Shown here piece after piece: positions 22,257 through 32,690 of a stretch of DNA of 64,000 nt (position 1 is its first letter; each line of letters starts with the position of its first letter). Position numbers and translations under genes: made by a program. The notes under the pieces are model-generated. The model was not told where the DNA came from. It did no database searches and was given only the letters and a program-made list of their open reading frames with translations. The stretch lies in assembly GCA_039621445.1 (NCBI GenBank), contig CP154954.1, forward strand, positions 5,619,919 through 5,683,918, given 5' to 3'. This DNA comes from Euglena gracilis. Taxonomy: Eukaryota; Euglenida; Euglenophyceae; Euglenales.

Positions 22257-22690
22257 AGGTCAGCAGTAGCTATACTGAGGGGTTTACAAAGAGGTGTTCG
22301 GTGACTGGGTGAGAGGTGAGTGGAAAATTTTCTTTTGCTTTTCACGCAATTCCGAATTTTCGCGTGAATTTGCGCACATGACAAAAAGAAAAGTTCACCA
22401 CCCCATTTGAGTCGAATTCTGGGTCCAACCACGCCTCCCATCAGTTATTTCATTTCCAGAGAATCGGTCAAATTTCACATGCACTGAAATTTGATGTTTG
22501 ATGGCAGTTGTTTTAAACTTGGACCAGTCTGGTTTGCAACAGGGGGACCTTGGGGTTTTCTGGATTTTTTTGCTTCAAACCAAAGGGTCCAGTGATTCTG
22601 TTTTTCCCATTCTCAACACTTGCCCATTAATATTTAGCACAATTGTTGAAGTTGTCTAAGTTAGTTCCAAATTCAACTTCTTCGCCAGTG
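22257..22690. other. Non-coding interval upstream of the amastin-like gene
   Basis: I see no credible coding signal, transposon end or repeat between the LINE fragment and the trans-splice acceptor of the next gene. The stretch is moderately A/T-rich with scattered T-runs. Confidence 0.4.
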
Positions 22691-22704
22691 GTTTTTTTCC
22701 AGAG
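22691..22704 (+). promoter_or_regulatory. Trans-splice acceptor of the amastin-like gene
   Basis: GTTTTTTTCCAG followed by AG lies 5-7 bases before the ATG at 22709. A pyrimidine tract with AG this close to the start is what spliced-leader addition would use in Euglenozoa. It also decides the start: an upstream in-frame ATG at 22643 would be removed with the outron. Confidence 0.55.
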
Positions 22705-22708
22705 AAAA

Positions 22709-23065
22709 ATGATCGGTCACGCCCTGCAAGCCGCCACCGGCCGACGTGAGCACCACCCTGCTTTGGTTATGTACCTTCTCACCATCCTTCTCCTCTGTCT
22801 TGCCATCCTCCTGGGGTTCATTGCGCTGTTTGTTCCCTGGGTTCAAATGGATGCCGCCATCGGCACCCGTGTCTTTTCGTACCCATTCAAGACGTGCTAT
22901 GTTCAAACCTTCAGCCCTGTGCATCAGCAGACTTGCATGGACAACGACTTCATCGTCGGCCCCAAGGGTGCCCCCTTGACCGGAGGAAACAACACGTGCA
23001 AGCAATTCCTCCTTGTTGCGATCGCCCTTGGGTTCGTTGGCTTCCTTATTGCACTTCTGACAAGG
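22709..23065 (+). CDS. Amastin-like four-helix membrane protein, exon 1
   Basis: The exon encodes 119 residues from MIGHALQAATGRREHHPALV. Helix 1 is YLLTILLLCLAILLGFIALF. It is followed by an extracellular loop with three cysteines (TCYVQTFSPVHQQTC and NNTC), then helix 2, FLLVAIALGFVGFLIALL. The layout of first helix, Cys-bearing loop and second helix resembles amastin surface proteins of kinetoplastids, but the classical amastin signature is only loosely met. A GT donor at 23066 would end the exon in phase 0 after LLTR. The next recognisable exon is 9.7 kb away, and an additional small exon between is likely because the two do not join in phase at an obvious AG. Confidence 0.6.
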
Positions 23066-23650
23066 GTTTCGGCTCTCATACTCATACTCTTTCACGCACT
23101 CAGTCGATCCACACCAAAACCACTCGATTTACACCCTTTCTTCCCCCTATGCTTTGACGTCATAAAGCACAGATGATGTTGACCTTATGACGTCATTCCT
23201 CAGCTGCACACTCCTGTATGACGTCACACGGTTCCAATTGAACAAGGCGGAATAGGGTGTGGATGGACTTATGAAATTGATGCACAGGCATGAGACATGG
23301 AGGTCGGTCTGACCAGGTCGGCCCGTCCTCCACTTTTTCTTTTGATTGGTTCAAAATGAAAGGAACCACAGCGTTCAAACAAAAACTTCCAAAAATGGCC
23401 AAAAAAAGCCAGCTCCATAAATCCTGGCAGAAGTCCTGGCATCATAGACTGAAAATATTTTGGAAACAAGATTCTGGGTGATACTGCGGGAACAGATGGG
23501 AAATTTTGTTTTTGAACCCTTTTCCGGGAAACCAACCCTCCAGAGCCCAACTCCTCACGGTTCCAGAGCGGCTCGGTGTTTGAACCGGTCCAAAATCCAT
23601 GTTTCTTTTCCCATCCATGTTTCATTTTAGGGAGCATTTGTGGAGCACTT

Positions 23651-23814
23651 TGGGTACCCCTTCGTTAAACGACCCCCACCGAAAATTTTCAAGTTGGATG
23701 GGTTATTTGAGGAGTAGGGTTAGGGCAACATGGCCATGTTGCCCTAACCCTACCTCCTTCAAATAACCCAATGATAACCCATTTGGGTGGGGGTCGTTTA
23801 GCGAAGGAGTACCC
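23651..23814. repeat. Foldback element
   Basis: GGGTACCCCTTCGTTAAACG at the left matches the reverse complement of CGTTTAGCGAAGGAGTACCC at the right. The centre is a near-perfect palindrome around CATGGCCATG (23728-23737), with GGGTTAGGG on one side and CCCTAACCC on the other. A further half-copy of the arm follows at 23820-23850. Confidence 0.85.
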
Positions 23815-23887
23815 ACTTTTGTTACTCCTTCGCTAAACGACCCCCACCCAGAATTTTACAAGTCGGCCTTGGAAAAGAATAAAAAGA

Positions 23888-23960
23888 AAAACAGGGGGTT
23901 AGGAGTAGGGTTAGGGTTCGGGTTGGGTCAGGGTCAGGGTGGGGTTAGGGTCAGGGTGCA
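23888..23960 (+). repeat. Degenerate TTAGGG-like repeats
   Basis: About ten units of GGGTTA/GGGTCA/GGGTTC type occur in a row. They resemble an eroded interstitial telomere-like array. Short echoes occur at 24178-24200 and 30612-30625. Confidence 0.7.
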
Positions 23961-24000
23961 TCACACAATAAAGTGATAAATTGGCCCCTACAGGGTACCA

Positions 24001-24125
24001 GCTACCCCAAAGACCCGCCCAACCAGGGTTAATACACATGGGTGGACCCTCGCTCTGCGCCTTCGGCGCCTTGCTCGGGTCCACCCATGTTTTTAACCTT
24101 GGTTGGGCGGCTCTTTGGGTTCGCT
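24001..24125. repeat. Foldback MITE (family 1), first copy
   Basis: Arms CCCAAAGACCCGCCCAACCA and GGTTGGGCGGCTCTTTGGG flank a loop with GGTGGACCC...GGGTCCACC and a central GCGCCTTCGGCGCC hairpin. A second copy of the same family in the opposite orientation is at 30690-30830. Confidence 0.8.
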
Positions 24126-24276
24126 AGAGGCCAATATAACGAAGCTGAGTGGGAATGGTTCAACTGTTTGCATGAGACTCTTAACCCCAACCCTACTCCT
24201 TTAAATTCCGTCATAATACCACATTTAGGGGCTCAAGGGGGCTTCCTTGTCCACATGGGTGGAACGAGTATATACT

Positions 24277-24301
24277 GAAAAAAATAGACACTCAGACAGT
24301 G
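24277..24301 (-). other. Second spliced-leader sequence
   Basis: The minus strand reads ACTGTCTGAGTGTC then TATTTTTTTCAGTATATAC. The first half differs from the 20245 copy by one base. Here a GTATATAC follows TTTTTTTCA, so this copy could derive from an SL RNA gene with its donor. I see no clear Sm-type site downstream. Confidence 0.6.
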
Positions 24302-24577
24302 TACACAGTACACGGAGCGGGGCGGACAAGGAGCCCCACCGGGCATTCACTGAGGTGGGCGGGCGGTTTGACGGTTTCGGCGCTTGCTCTTCGATTTCGC
24401 TGGATGTCAAATTTTTGGCCCGGCGCTTCGCACCGGGCTGAAAATCGGTCACCCGGACCACGTTTAGGTGGGGGGGGGTCCGGACCACCCCCCCCCACCT
24501 GTCCTTAAAACCTATTTTCTGGGCCCGACGCCTGTCTTGAAATTCTACTGACATTAACGGATTTCAGGCTGAAATTG

Positions 24578-24692
24578 TTTATGTCGGTCAATTTCCATTC
24601 AGGCGCCCGTTTATGTCGGTCGATTTCCATTCAGGCGTCCGTTTATGTCAGTCGATTTCCATTCAGGCGCCCGTTTATGTCGGTCGATTTCC
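24578..24692 (+). repeat. 32-bp minisatellite, array 1
   Basis: Four units of GTTTATGTCGGTCGATTTCC plus ATTCAGGCGCCC follow a head module that starts near 24510 (CTATTTTCTGGGCCCGACGC). Other arrays are at 25455-25585, 28678-28730, 32025-32065 and 32295-32365, and inverted at 32620-32695. Confidence 0.85.
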
Positions 24693-25454
24693 ATTCCATT
24701 GAAATCTGTTGCTGGTCAGATTGGGAATTTTTAGTGACTTTTTGGACATTTTTGGACATTCCCTTTTTTTAAACATTTTTGGTCCTACGGGGTTGTGGAG
24801 GCGTTATGGATCAGACAAAAACCAAATTTTATGGTCAGGTGATCACCGCTGGCTGAACTTTGGATGGAACAGACGGAAGGACGGTACTTAAGATTATCAT
24901 TTTCTGGAACTTCAGAAAAAGCATTTGGCAAGTTTGTCCTGAACCAGTTGTCATCACTGGTCATCTGAAAGCACAGCTTTCGGGTGAGGAGTGATTTGGA
25001 AAGGTTAAACATATTTTCTGGGCTCGACGTCTGTATTGCAATTCTATTGATATCATCGGATTTCGGGCGAAGGCTGTGTTCATAGCAGCATGGCTTTGGT
25101 CAAAATCTGTGACAAAAGGTTGGTCGACATTACCCTCACCCCCCCCTCAAAGTGGCCATCCTCCAGGCACCACGGGACCCCAAAACGGCCACTCTGGGGG
25201 AGGGGACACTTTGGGGGGGGGTCAATTTTTGGGCTTCGGCGCCTTCGGCGCCAAAAGAAAGTGGCCACTTTGAGGGGGGGGGGGAAACCAAACTTGCCAA
25301 AAAATTTTGGCCATTCTGAGGGGGGGACACTTTGAGGGGGGGGGTGAAGGTAACGGGTTTCAGGCTGAAACTGACAATATCCCAAAACGGAACAAAAAGG
25401 CATTCAAAAAAGGAAACAAAAGGTTGGTCGATTTCCAAGACATCGGAATCCGTT

Positions 25455-25770
25455 TATGTCAGTCGATTTCCATTCAGGCGCCCGTTTATGTCGGTCGATT
25501 TCCATTCAGGCGCCCGTTAATGTCGGTCGATTTCCATTCAGGCGCCGTTTATGTCGGTCGATTTCCATTCAGGCGCCCGTTAATGGGCCAAAAACCACTT
25601 TTTTGACCATATTTCGGTCCAGGCGGTTCGGTCGAATGAATATCAAGCCAGACAAAATAGGTTTTAGAAAAATCGACCGACACTAACAGATTCAGCAGGG
25701 GCGCCGGGCGGCTCGCTTCGCTCGCTCGCGCCCGGCGCCCCTGCTGAATCTGTTAGTGTCGGTCGATTTT
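25455..25770. repeat. 32-bp minisatellite array 2 and a 100-bp foldback
   Basis: Four further 32-bp units (25455-25583) are followed by a module with CCAAAAACCACTTTTTTGAC and CCAGGCGGTTCGGTCGAATG. A nearly perfect palindrome then spans 25668-25770, with arms ATCGACCGACACTAACAGAT and its reverse complement, inner arms AGCAGGGGCGCCGGGCG, and a CTCGCTTCGCTCGCTCG loop. Confidence 0.9.
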
Positions 25771-25894
25771 TGTATGATATCGAACCCTGGTCGACCCCCC
25801 CCACCAGGCCCTCCTGTTTTGCCCTGCCAGAGGGTCACGGTGAGAGGTGCGGTTGGGGTTTTACCCCCCCCCCCCCTAGTCGTACGACCACCCC

Positions 25895-26095
25895 TCATTT
25901 ACGACCACCCCCCCCGGTCACAGGTTGCAGGTCATGGGGGTGTTATGACCACCCCCCCCCCCCGGTCACAGGTTGCAGGTTGCGAAAAACTTAACACCAC
26001 CTTCCCTATGACCGCCACCTCATTTACGACCACCCCCCGGTCACAGGTTGCAGGTTATGGGGGTGTTATGACCCCCCCGGTCACAGGTTGCAGGA
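25895..26095 (+). repeat. About 45-bp tandem repeat
   Basis: Four irregular units contain GGTCACAGGTTGCAGGT, GGGGGTGTTATGACC and a C-run. The open frame across it is a by-product of the repeat and not a gene. Confidence 0.8.
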
Positions 26096-26359
26096 ACCTG
26101 GTCATACGACTAGGGGGGGGCCTAGTGGCCTTTTGGCCTTTTGGCCCTTTGGCCTTTTTTCGAATTGGGCCAAATTTTGACAAAATTGCCCTGTTTCTCT
26201 ATGTTCAGGATAGCAAATCCCCTTTTGGGCCGAAGGGTCGGTGGGCTTTATCTTTCTTCACCCCTGTTCATCTGCCGCCTTTGGGTTTCCTTCTCTGTGC
26301 CAAGGTACGGCAGGGCCATGTGCAAACCCTACCCCCAGGGTTGGATGGGCAGCCCTTCG

Positions 26360-26420
26360 GTATTGAGGTAGGTGGTAGGGGGGGGGGGTCGCTGAGCTCT
26401 TATCCCTTTATGGGTAAGAG
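26360..26420. repeat. Dispersed hairpin repeat (pair with 30034-30090)
   Basis: GTCGCTGAGCTCTTATCCC and TTTATGGGTAAGAGC recur as a reverse complement at 30034-30080. The core GCTCTTATCCC...GGGTAAGAGC is itself a stem-loop. Confidence 0.75.
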
Positions 26421-26731
26421 CGAAGCTCCCCCCTGGGGGAAAACCCCCCCGAACCCCCCCCCCCCCTCGGGGCCACCTCGGGAACCGGCGGATTATCACC
26501 ATGATCCTGGCCCCGTTCCCGGATTTTTTTTTCAGTCGCGAGCGACTGGATTTCTAGTTTCCGAATCACCTGGGTTTCTGGGTTTGACCCCCAACTCCCC
26601 GCCAGGCCCGAGTTATTCACGCGCGAAGGGGTCCAAACTGGGTAGGATTGACCCGCCCCCCTTTTTTAACCCCCCCACCTTTGGACTCTGCCATTTCGGC
26701 CAAAAAAAAATGTCAATTTTCAAAATATCTC

Positions 26732-27125
26732 CAAAATGAAGCAAAATCAAAAGAAATGTCCGGAGACCTAATTTGAAGCCCTTGGAACGCCCCATCTACT
26801 GGTATTTTGATTTCCCCGCAACTCCCCGCCTAGCCCGAGATACGGCCGTTTTCGGCGCAGATGGCCGTTTTGTACACTTTTCCCACTGTTCGACTAAGCC
26901 GTTTTGTTTTTGGGGGGTGGGGGGTCAAAAAATCGATGTTTTCAACATTTCTCAAAATGATGCAAAATCAAAGGAAATGTCCGGAGACCTAAATTGAAGC
27001 CCTTGGAACGCTCTATCTACTGGGAGCAGCTCACCGCAGCTCACCGCCCAGCCCGAGATACGGGCGTTTTTTTTGGCCAATTTAGGCCATTTTGTACACT
27101 TTTCCCGCTGTTCGACTTGGCCGTT
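26732..27125 (+). repeat. 221-bp tandem duplication
   Basis: AAATGTCCGGAGACCTAA and CCCTTGGAACGC occur in both units (GCAAAATC at 26741 and 26962). The units also share GCCCGAGATACGG and TTTTGTACACTTTTCCC. Confidence 0.8.
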
Positions 27126-27545
27126 TTCGGCCAAAAAAGTCGAAATTTTTTTTTGCCCGAAACGATGTTTTTTTTAGCCTCCCGGACCCAGAAAAACTGT
27201 TTTTGAGCCGAAAACGAGCGTTTTCCGACCTGCCGGCGCCCCGTTTTGGGCCGCCAACTTTGGGTCAAAGCCGGGTCAAAAAAGTCGAAAAAAATCGAAA
27301 AATATTTTTTTTTGCCCGAAACGATGTTTTTTTGGCCTCCCGGACCCAGAAAAACTGTTTTTGAGCCGAAAACGAGCGTTTTTCGACCCGCCAGCGCCCC
27401 GTTTTGGGCTGCCGACCCATTGACTTTGGGTCAAAACCGGGTCAAAAAAGTGGAAAAAAGTCGAAAAATTTTTTTTTGCCCAAAACGATGTTATTGGGCC
27501 TCCCGGACCCCAAAAAAAATGTTCAAAAAATTTCAAAAAATGAGC
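27126..27545 (+). repeat. About 160-bp tandem repeat, three copies
   Basis: Units start near 27126, 27285 and 27449. Each holds GCCCGAAACGATG (or CCCAAAACGATG), GCCTCCCGGACCC, and in the first two units AAAAACTGTTTTTGAGCCG and CGCCCCGTTTTGGG. Open frames here are repeat artefacts. Confidence 0.85.
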
Positions 27546-29401
27546 ATTTTTGGATCGATTTTCAAACAAAAATCGGGGATTTTTGACCGATTTCGACCCA
27601 ATTTCCGGCCCTTTGCCCGTCCGTGAAATCGAAAAATTTTCGCCCCCCCCCCCCTCAGTTTCGAGGTAGGAGGGGGGGTCCGACACCCCCCTTCGTGTCG
27701 GGGGGGGTCCAACCCCCCCCCCCTCAAGGCTTCCCATCCATCCCTGCCTACCCCAGAAATAATTAATTTTTTAAGTAATTTAAGTAATTATTTCTGTGTG
27801 AGCGAAATGGGATTTTTCTCGATTTTCGGTATCTTTCTGGTGATACGTTGGTTTTTGAGGGTGGGTGGGCGAGGGCCGCTGGACCTGTTGTTCCAAAGTT
27901 CCAACAGGTCGGTCCGACCTCAGGTTGGCTGGCGGGCAGACCAGGCCAGGGCGTCGCTAAAGCCGAAGGGGACCCCATCCCCCAGGGGGTTCCGCCCAGC
28001 CAGTCTTTTTCCATCCCCGGACCTCCATCCCCCACCCCATCGACGAGAATATTTTCCAGCCTCTGAGCTGGACCCCCTTGGGGAGTCGCAAAGCAACGCG
28101 GGGGGGGGGGGTTGATGCAGTGGACTTGGGCATCCTCATTGACCACGAGAGGTCAGCCCAACCACCAAAACCGCCACGGCCAAAAATCCACCCAGGGTGC
28201 TCTGAGACACCCCAGCCTGTCCTCCATTTCTTTGTCTTCTTACCTGGCATTGAAAACGGGCCGAAATTCTTCCACTGGTCTTGATTCCACTTGTGTTTGT
28301 GATCCTCAGACTGTGGTCACGCCCTTTGATCCTGGCCATCATTTGCCAGGTCCAGGCATTTTCTGAAGTCAGGATGTCCCACCCGCCATTGGCAGCACTT
28401 TCTCTGTGCGGATTTCCACGGATCCTAACTGGGTGGGGCGCAAGGTTTGCATTTTTTTTAAAAGAAAGCAAAAAAAAGTTTTTTTCCCAAAGGAAAACAC
28501 ACCAAAAAGCAAAATGCAAAAATGAAAAATTTGCATTTGAATGCATTTGAAAATGCAAAAATTGTTTGTTTTTTTCATTGAAGAACACCAATCAAAAAAA
28601 AAACCCTCAAAAATGTGTTTTTTTTTTTGGAAATTGACAAAAAATGTTTTTTTGGTCAAATCGGGGAAATTCACCCGTTTAGGTCAGTGGATTTCCATTC
28701 AGGGGCCCATTTCGGTCAGTCGATTTCCAAGACACTGAAATCTGTTGTTGGTAAGATTCGGAATTTTAGTGAAATTTTGGATTTCCACCTTTTTTCGACA
28801 TTTTTTTGGTTGTGCGGGGTTATGGAAGCGTTTTGGACCAGACAATGGCTAAATCTTGCAGTCAGATGGCCCCAAGCGGATTTCCGGTGGTCGTCCTTGT
28901 GGTGGTCGGCCCGACCTTGTCGACCTGTGGTGGTCGGCCCGACCAACATTTTTTTTCACTACCCCCCCCCCCCTTCTGGAGATTTAAGCCCCCCCCCTGA
29001 AAAAACTTTTGTCCAAATCACCCCAACACCAGTCAAAACCCACTTAAATGGCTCCAGAACCCCCCAATCGGGGGCGAATATGCAAAAAGTTGGGGGGAAA
29101 ATGCCCATTTTGGGCCACTTTTGGCAAAAGAACACCTCTCCCCATCGGATTTTCAATATAATTGCAAAATTCTGCACAAAAAGGACTTATCCCTCTAAGT
29201 ATGTTGCCAACATAGAGGGGATTTTGTTATCTGGGGGGGTGCGGGGGGGGGGGGGCGGAGCCCCCCCCCCCCCCGCCTATGCCAAAGTGAGCCACAAAAA
29301 CGACTTGGCCCCCGAGTATGTTGCCAACTCGGAAGGGATTTTGTTATTTGAGGTTCGGATGGGGGTCGAGGGAGGAGTTTCCTGCCTCTCGTGATGCAGA
29401 G

Positions 29402-29903
29402 CAGGGAATTTCTTAAGCCGGAGGGTACCCTACCCCCGGGGGGGGTCCAGCCAGCCAGCAGCTCAAATCCAGCCAGCAGCCCAAATTTGGGCTGGGAGCC
29501 CCCCCCCCCCTCTCGGAGGGTCGAGTGAAATAAAGTTGGGTCCAGCTCGGCCAGAGGCTGGGCCAGCCGGCCGCAGGCTGGCCCGCCAACTGGGCTGCCC
29601 AGCTCACTTATCCTTGCATTTTTTCCCCTCGTCACAGCCCCTCCATCACAACCCCCCAGTCTTGATCTAGCTCCACCCATCAAAATGTCGAAAATGGCAA
29701 AAATGTGTTAGAAAATTTTGGTTTTCCTCGACCCAGCCCAGCCCAGCCCCCTCCAGCCCCGGACCCCCCTTCCCCCCCCCCCCCCCCCCGGGGGGGGACC
29801 AGCCAGCAGCTCAAATCCAGCCAGCAGCCTTTTTGCCAGCCGGAGGCTGGACCCCCCCCCCCCGGCCCCGGCCCCGGGGGGGGGGTCTTTAAGAAATTCC
29901 CTG
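29402..29903. mobile_element. hAT-like MITE, family 2, copy 1
   Basis: It begins CAGGGAATTTCTTAAGCCGG and ends with its partner TAAGAAATTCCCTG. Inside are CCAGCCAGCAGCTCAAATCC and related CCAGC repeats. It matches 40440-40939 along its length. No clean target duplication is visible for this copy (ATGCAGAG left, GTGGTCAT right). Confidence 0.75.
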
Positions 29904-30397
29904 GTGGTCATAAAAATGGTCTGTGGCGGGCCCAACACCCGGAAATGGTCCGGATGGGTCCAAATAAATGTCTTACACCAACATAAACACCCCCAGATGG
30001 AAATCTTTGGTCGGTGGGGGTCAGTGGGCCCTTGATGCTCTTACCCATAAAGGGATAAGAGCTCAGCGACCCCCCCCCTACCACCTTACCCCCCAGGACC
30101 AGGTTTTGAACAGTGCTGAGTGCTGAGTGCTCTTAATAAGCGCTCACCCACCCCTTCATTGACACCGCCATATAAACCGGCGCACTCCATGGAGCTCTGT
30201 TTACTGAAATGCAAAGGTTTTGTGCCCGAAACAGGGCGCCGGGGGGTGAAGAAACACTCATTTTTGGCTCAAAATACACCTTTTCCAGGTCAGGGAGGGG
30301 TAAAAAAACCAATGATGAAACAGGGATTACATGAAAATCCTTTAGAAATGCAAGCATTCTGCATCAGGGAAATTCTCCAAGGATTTTCTTCATGGAT

Positions 30398-31087
30398 TTA
30401 AATGTCGGCGGTACTGACCCGTTAGTACATCAGAGTGGGTAGTCGGCCGACTACCCAATACCCCCCCCACCCCGTCTCGCCGACTAGCTACCGACCATTA
30501 GTCGGCCGACTACCCCCCCTCCCAGTCTACCGCCATGCGCCCCGAAGGCCGCCTGGCCGAAGGCCGAAGGCCGCTGCAGTTTCAGAACCTGATCAGTTGA
30601 TGATGTTATTTAAAGGCGTAGGGTTAGGGTCAAGTTTCCATTCCTAACTGTCCCATCCCATCCCCTCAACGTCGTTCAATTGGTGTCTGCAGGGGACCCA
30701 GCGAACCCAAAGAGGCGCCCAACTAGGGTTAAAAACATTGGGGGACCCGAGCGAGGCGCCGAAGGCGCCGAGCGAGGGTCCCCCAATGTGTATTAACCCT
30801 AGTTGGGCGTCTCTTTGGGGTAGCTGGTCCCCTGCAGGCACCAATTTATCACGCATCAGTCACCGACCCCTCAACTGGTCGATCGACCCTTCAACTAGTT
30901 GGTGGTGGGCTGGAGGGGGGGCTGGCTAGTCGGCTGACTAGCCAATTGGTCGGCCGACCGACCACGCCAATTGGTCGGTCGGCCTAGTCAGCAGCGAGTC
31001 GGCGAGACAGGGGGGGGGAGCCAGTTGGCCGACTAGTCGGCGAAATACCCACTCTAATGTGCTGGTGAGTCAACCGCCGACTTTTAA
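30398..31087. mobile_element. TIR-bounded element with nested foldback
   Basis: The left end TAAATGTCGGCGGTACTGAC and CATCAGAGTGGGTAGTCGGC pair with the right end (GCCGACTAGTCGGCGAAATA, CCCACTCTAATGTGCTGG, CAACCGCCGACTTTTAA). GTCGGCCGAC-type palindromes recur inside. A family-1 foldback is nested at 30690-30830. No coding sequence. Confidence 0.65.
30690..30830. repeat. Foldback MITE (family 1), second copy
   Basis: Arms GGCGCCCAACTAGGGTTAA and TTAACCCTAGTTGGGCGTC surround GGGGGACCC...GGGTCCCCC and a central GGCGCCGAAGGCGCC hairpin. It is inverted relative to the copy at 24001. Confidence 0.85.
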
Positions 31088-31960
31088 GCCCCCCCCCCAT
31101 GAAAAAAAACTTCGGATGGGGGTGGAGGGGGGAGTTTTCTGCCTCTCGTAAGAGTCATGGCCAGTTTCCCCCCCCCCCAGGACCCCCCCAGGACCCACCG
31201 GGGGGCGGTACCCATTTCAAAGAAACCTGAATTTGTGCTGCAAAATTTCTGCCAAAAAGTTGTGGGACCCACCCAGGACCCCCCCCCCCAGCACCCCCCC
31301 AGGACCCTCCAAAGGACCCCCCCCCCAGGACCGCCCCAGGACAGGGTCCTGGGGGGGGGGAACTGGCCACAAGTGCATTTCTGGGTGATTTGGGCCGGCC
31401 ACAGACCATTTTTATGCCCACCGACTAGCCACCGACCAGGGGGGGGGGCTTAAAAGTTCAAAAGGGAGGGGTATTGCGGGAAAATGGTGGTCGGCCCGAC
31501 CACCACAGGTCGGGCCGACCATGGTCGGCCCGACCACCACGACGGCGACCACCGGAAATCCGCACGGAGCCAGATGTCACAACTGGCTAACAGGCCGAAG
31601 TTAGGATGTCCGTTTCATTTTCTGGAACTTCAGAATAAGCATTCTGTACAATTTGGCCAGATTCCGTTGTCATCGCTGGACGCCTGATCAGGCTGTATTT
31701 TAGTCGGGTGCCGACCCCACCCAGGGGTGGGGGGTGCCTGCCTGCGCAGGCACAACCCCGGCGCGGGGAGCCAAAAATAGCCTGTTTTCAAAGGAATGTG
31801 CCTGGGCACAGGCCGAAATCCTACCCCCCCCCCCCCCGGGGGGGTAGTGCCTGCCTGGGCAGGCACTCCGACCCCCCCCCCCCCCCCCCCCGGGGTTGCT
31901 AAAAAAACAGCCTGCGCCTGATGAGAAGCTTTCGATCGGGGGTGTTTTGGCAACTGTTAA
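31088..31960. other. G/C-run-rich DNA with GGTCGGCCCGACC palindromes
   Basis: Nothing coding is supported. Long C- and G-runs at 31160-31360 and 31824-31894 alternate with a cluster of GGTCGGCCCGACC/GGTCGGGCCGACC palindromes at 31487-31540. Confidence 0.5.
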
Positions 31961-31964
31961 AACC

Positions 31965-32180
31965 TATTTCCATGGCCCGACGCCTGTCTTGAAATTCCAC
32001 TGACATCAACGGATTTCAGGCTGAAATTGTTTATGTTGATCGCTTTCCAAGACGGCGCCCATTTATGTCGTTTGATCAATTGATTGGCTTCGATTTCAGC
32101 AGAGGGCGCCGGGCGGCTTGCTTCGCTCGCTCGCAGCCGGAGCCCCTGCTGAAACCGTTGGTGTCGGTCGATTTTTGAAA
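31965..32180. repeat. Head module and second 100-bp foldback copy
   Basis: GGCCCGACGCCTGTCTTGAA repeats the head module of 24510, followed by single minisatellite units. A degenerate copy of the 25668 foldback is at 32092-32178 (GGCGCCGGGCGG, CTTCGCTCGCTCG, GTGTCGGTCGATTTTT). Confidence 0.7.
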
Positions 32181-32284
32181 CAGACGGATACAATCCCGAT
32201 CGTCTAAATTCAGGAATTTCATCTTCATTGGTCAAGGAAGGAATTGGGGAAATCTGGATATTGCCAAAAAGGCACAAATCGATT

Positions 32285-32690
32285 CCCAAGGCATCGGAAT
32301 CCGTTTACGTCGGTCGATTTCCATTCAGGCGCCCGTTTACGTCAGTTGATTTCCATTCAGGCGGCTGTTAATGGGCCAAAAAACCACTTTTTTGGCTATA
32401 GTTCCGTCCAGGCGGTTCGGTCGAATGAAATTCAAGAATCAGGCCCAGACAAAATAGCAGGGGCGCCCGGCGCCCTTGCTGAATCTGTTAGTGTTGGTCG
32501 ATTTTTTGTATAAAAATCTATTTTGTCTGGGCCCGATGCCTGTGTTGAATTTTGTTCGACCGAACCGCCTGGACGGAATTATAGCCAAAAAAGTGGTTTT
32601 TGGCCCATTAACAGCCGCCTGAATGGAAAATTGACTGACGTAAGCGGGCGCCTGAATGGAAATTGACTGACCTAAACGGATTCCGATGTC
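32285..32690. repeat. Long inverted repeat, about 170-bp arms
   Basis: Left arm 32288-32458 (minisatellite units, CCAAAAAACCACTTTTTTGG, CAGGCGGTTCGGTCGAATG, CCCAGACAAAATAG) is the reverse complement of right arm 32518-32690. A partial copy of the 100-bp foldback (32458-32506) sits at the centre. The left arm matches 25440-25660, so this is a composite foldback family. Confidence 0.85.

Noticed and set aside
24578-24692. 32-bp repeats resembling a CRISPR array
   Set aside because: Units are directly abutting without unique spacers, are dispersed in both orientations, and the DNA is eukaryotic.
25756-26739. 327-codon open frame on the plus strand
   Set aside because: It runs through C-runs and a 45-bp tandem repeat; the protein is Pro-rich low complexity with no recognisable fold.
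28281-28550. Open frame with hydrophobic start (VFVILRLWSRPLILAIICQV) inside the presumed intron
   Set aside because: It was considered as the missing third-helix exon of the amastin-like gene, but there are no splice borders and the opposite strand is equally open.
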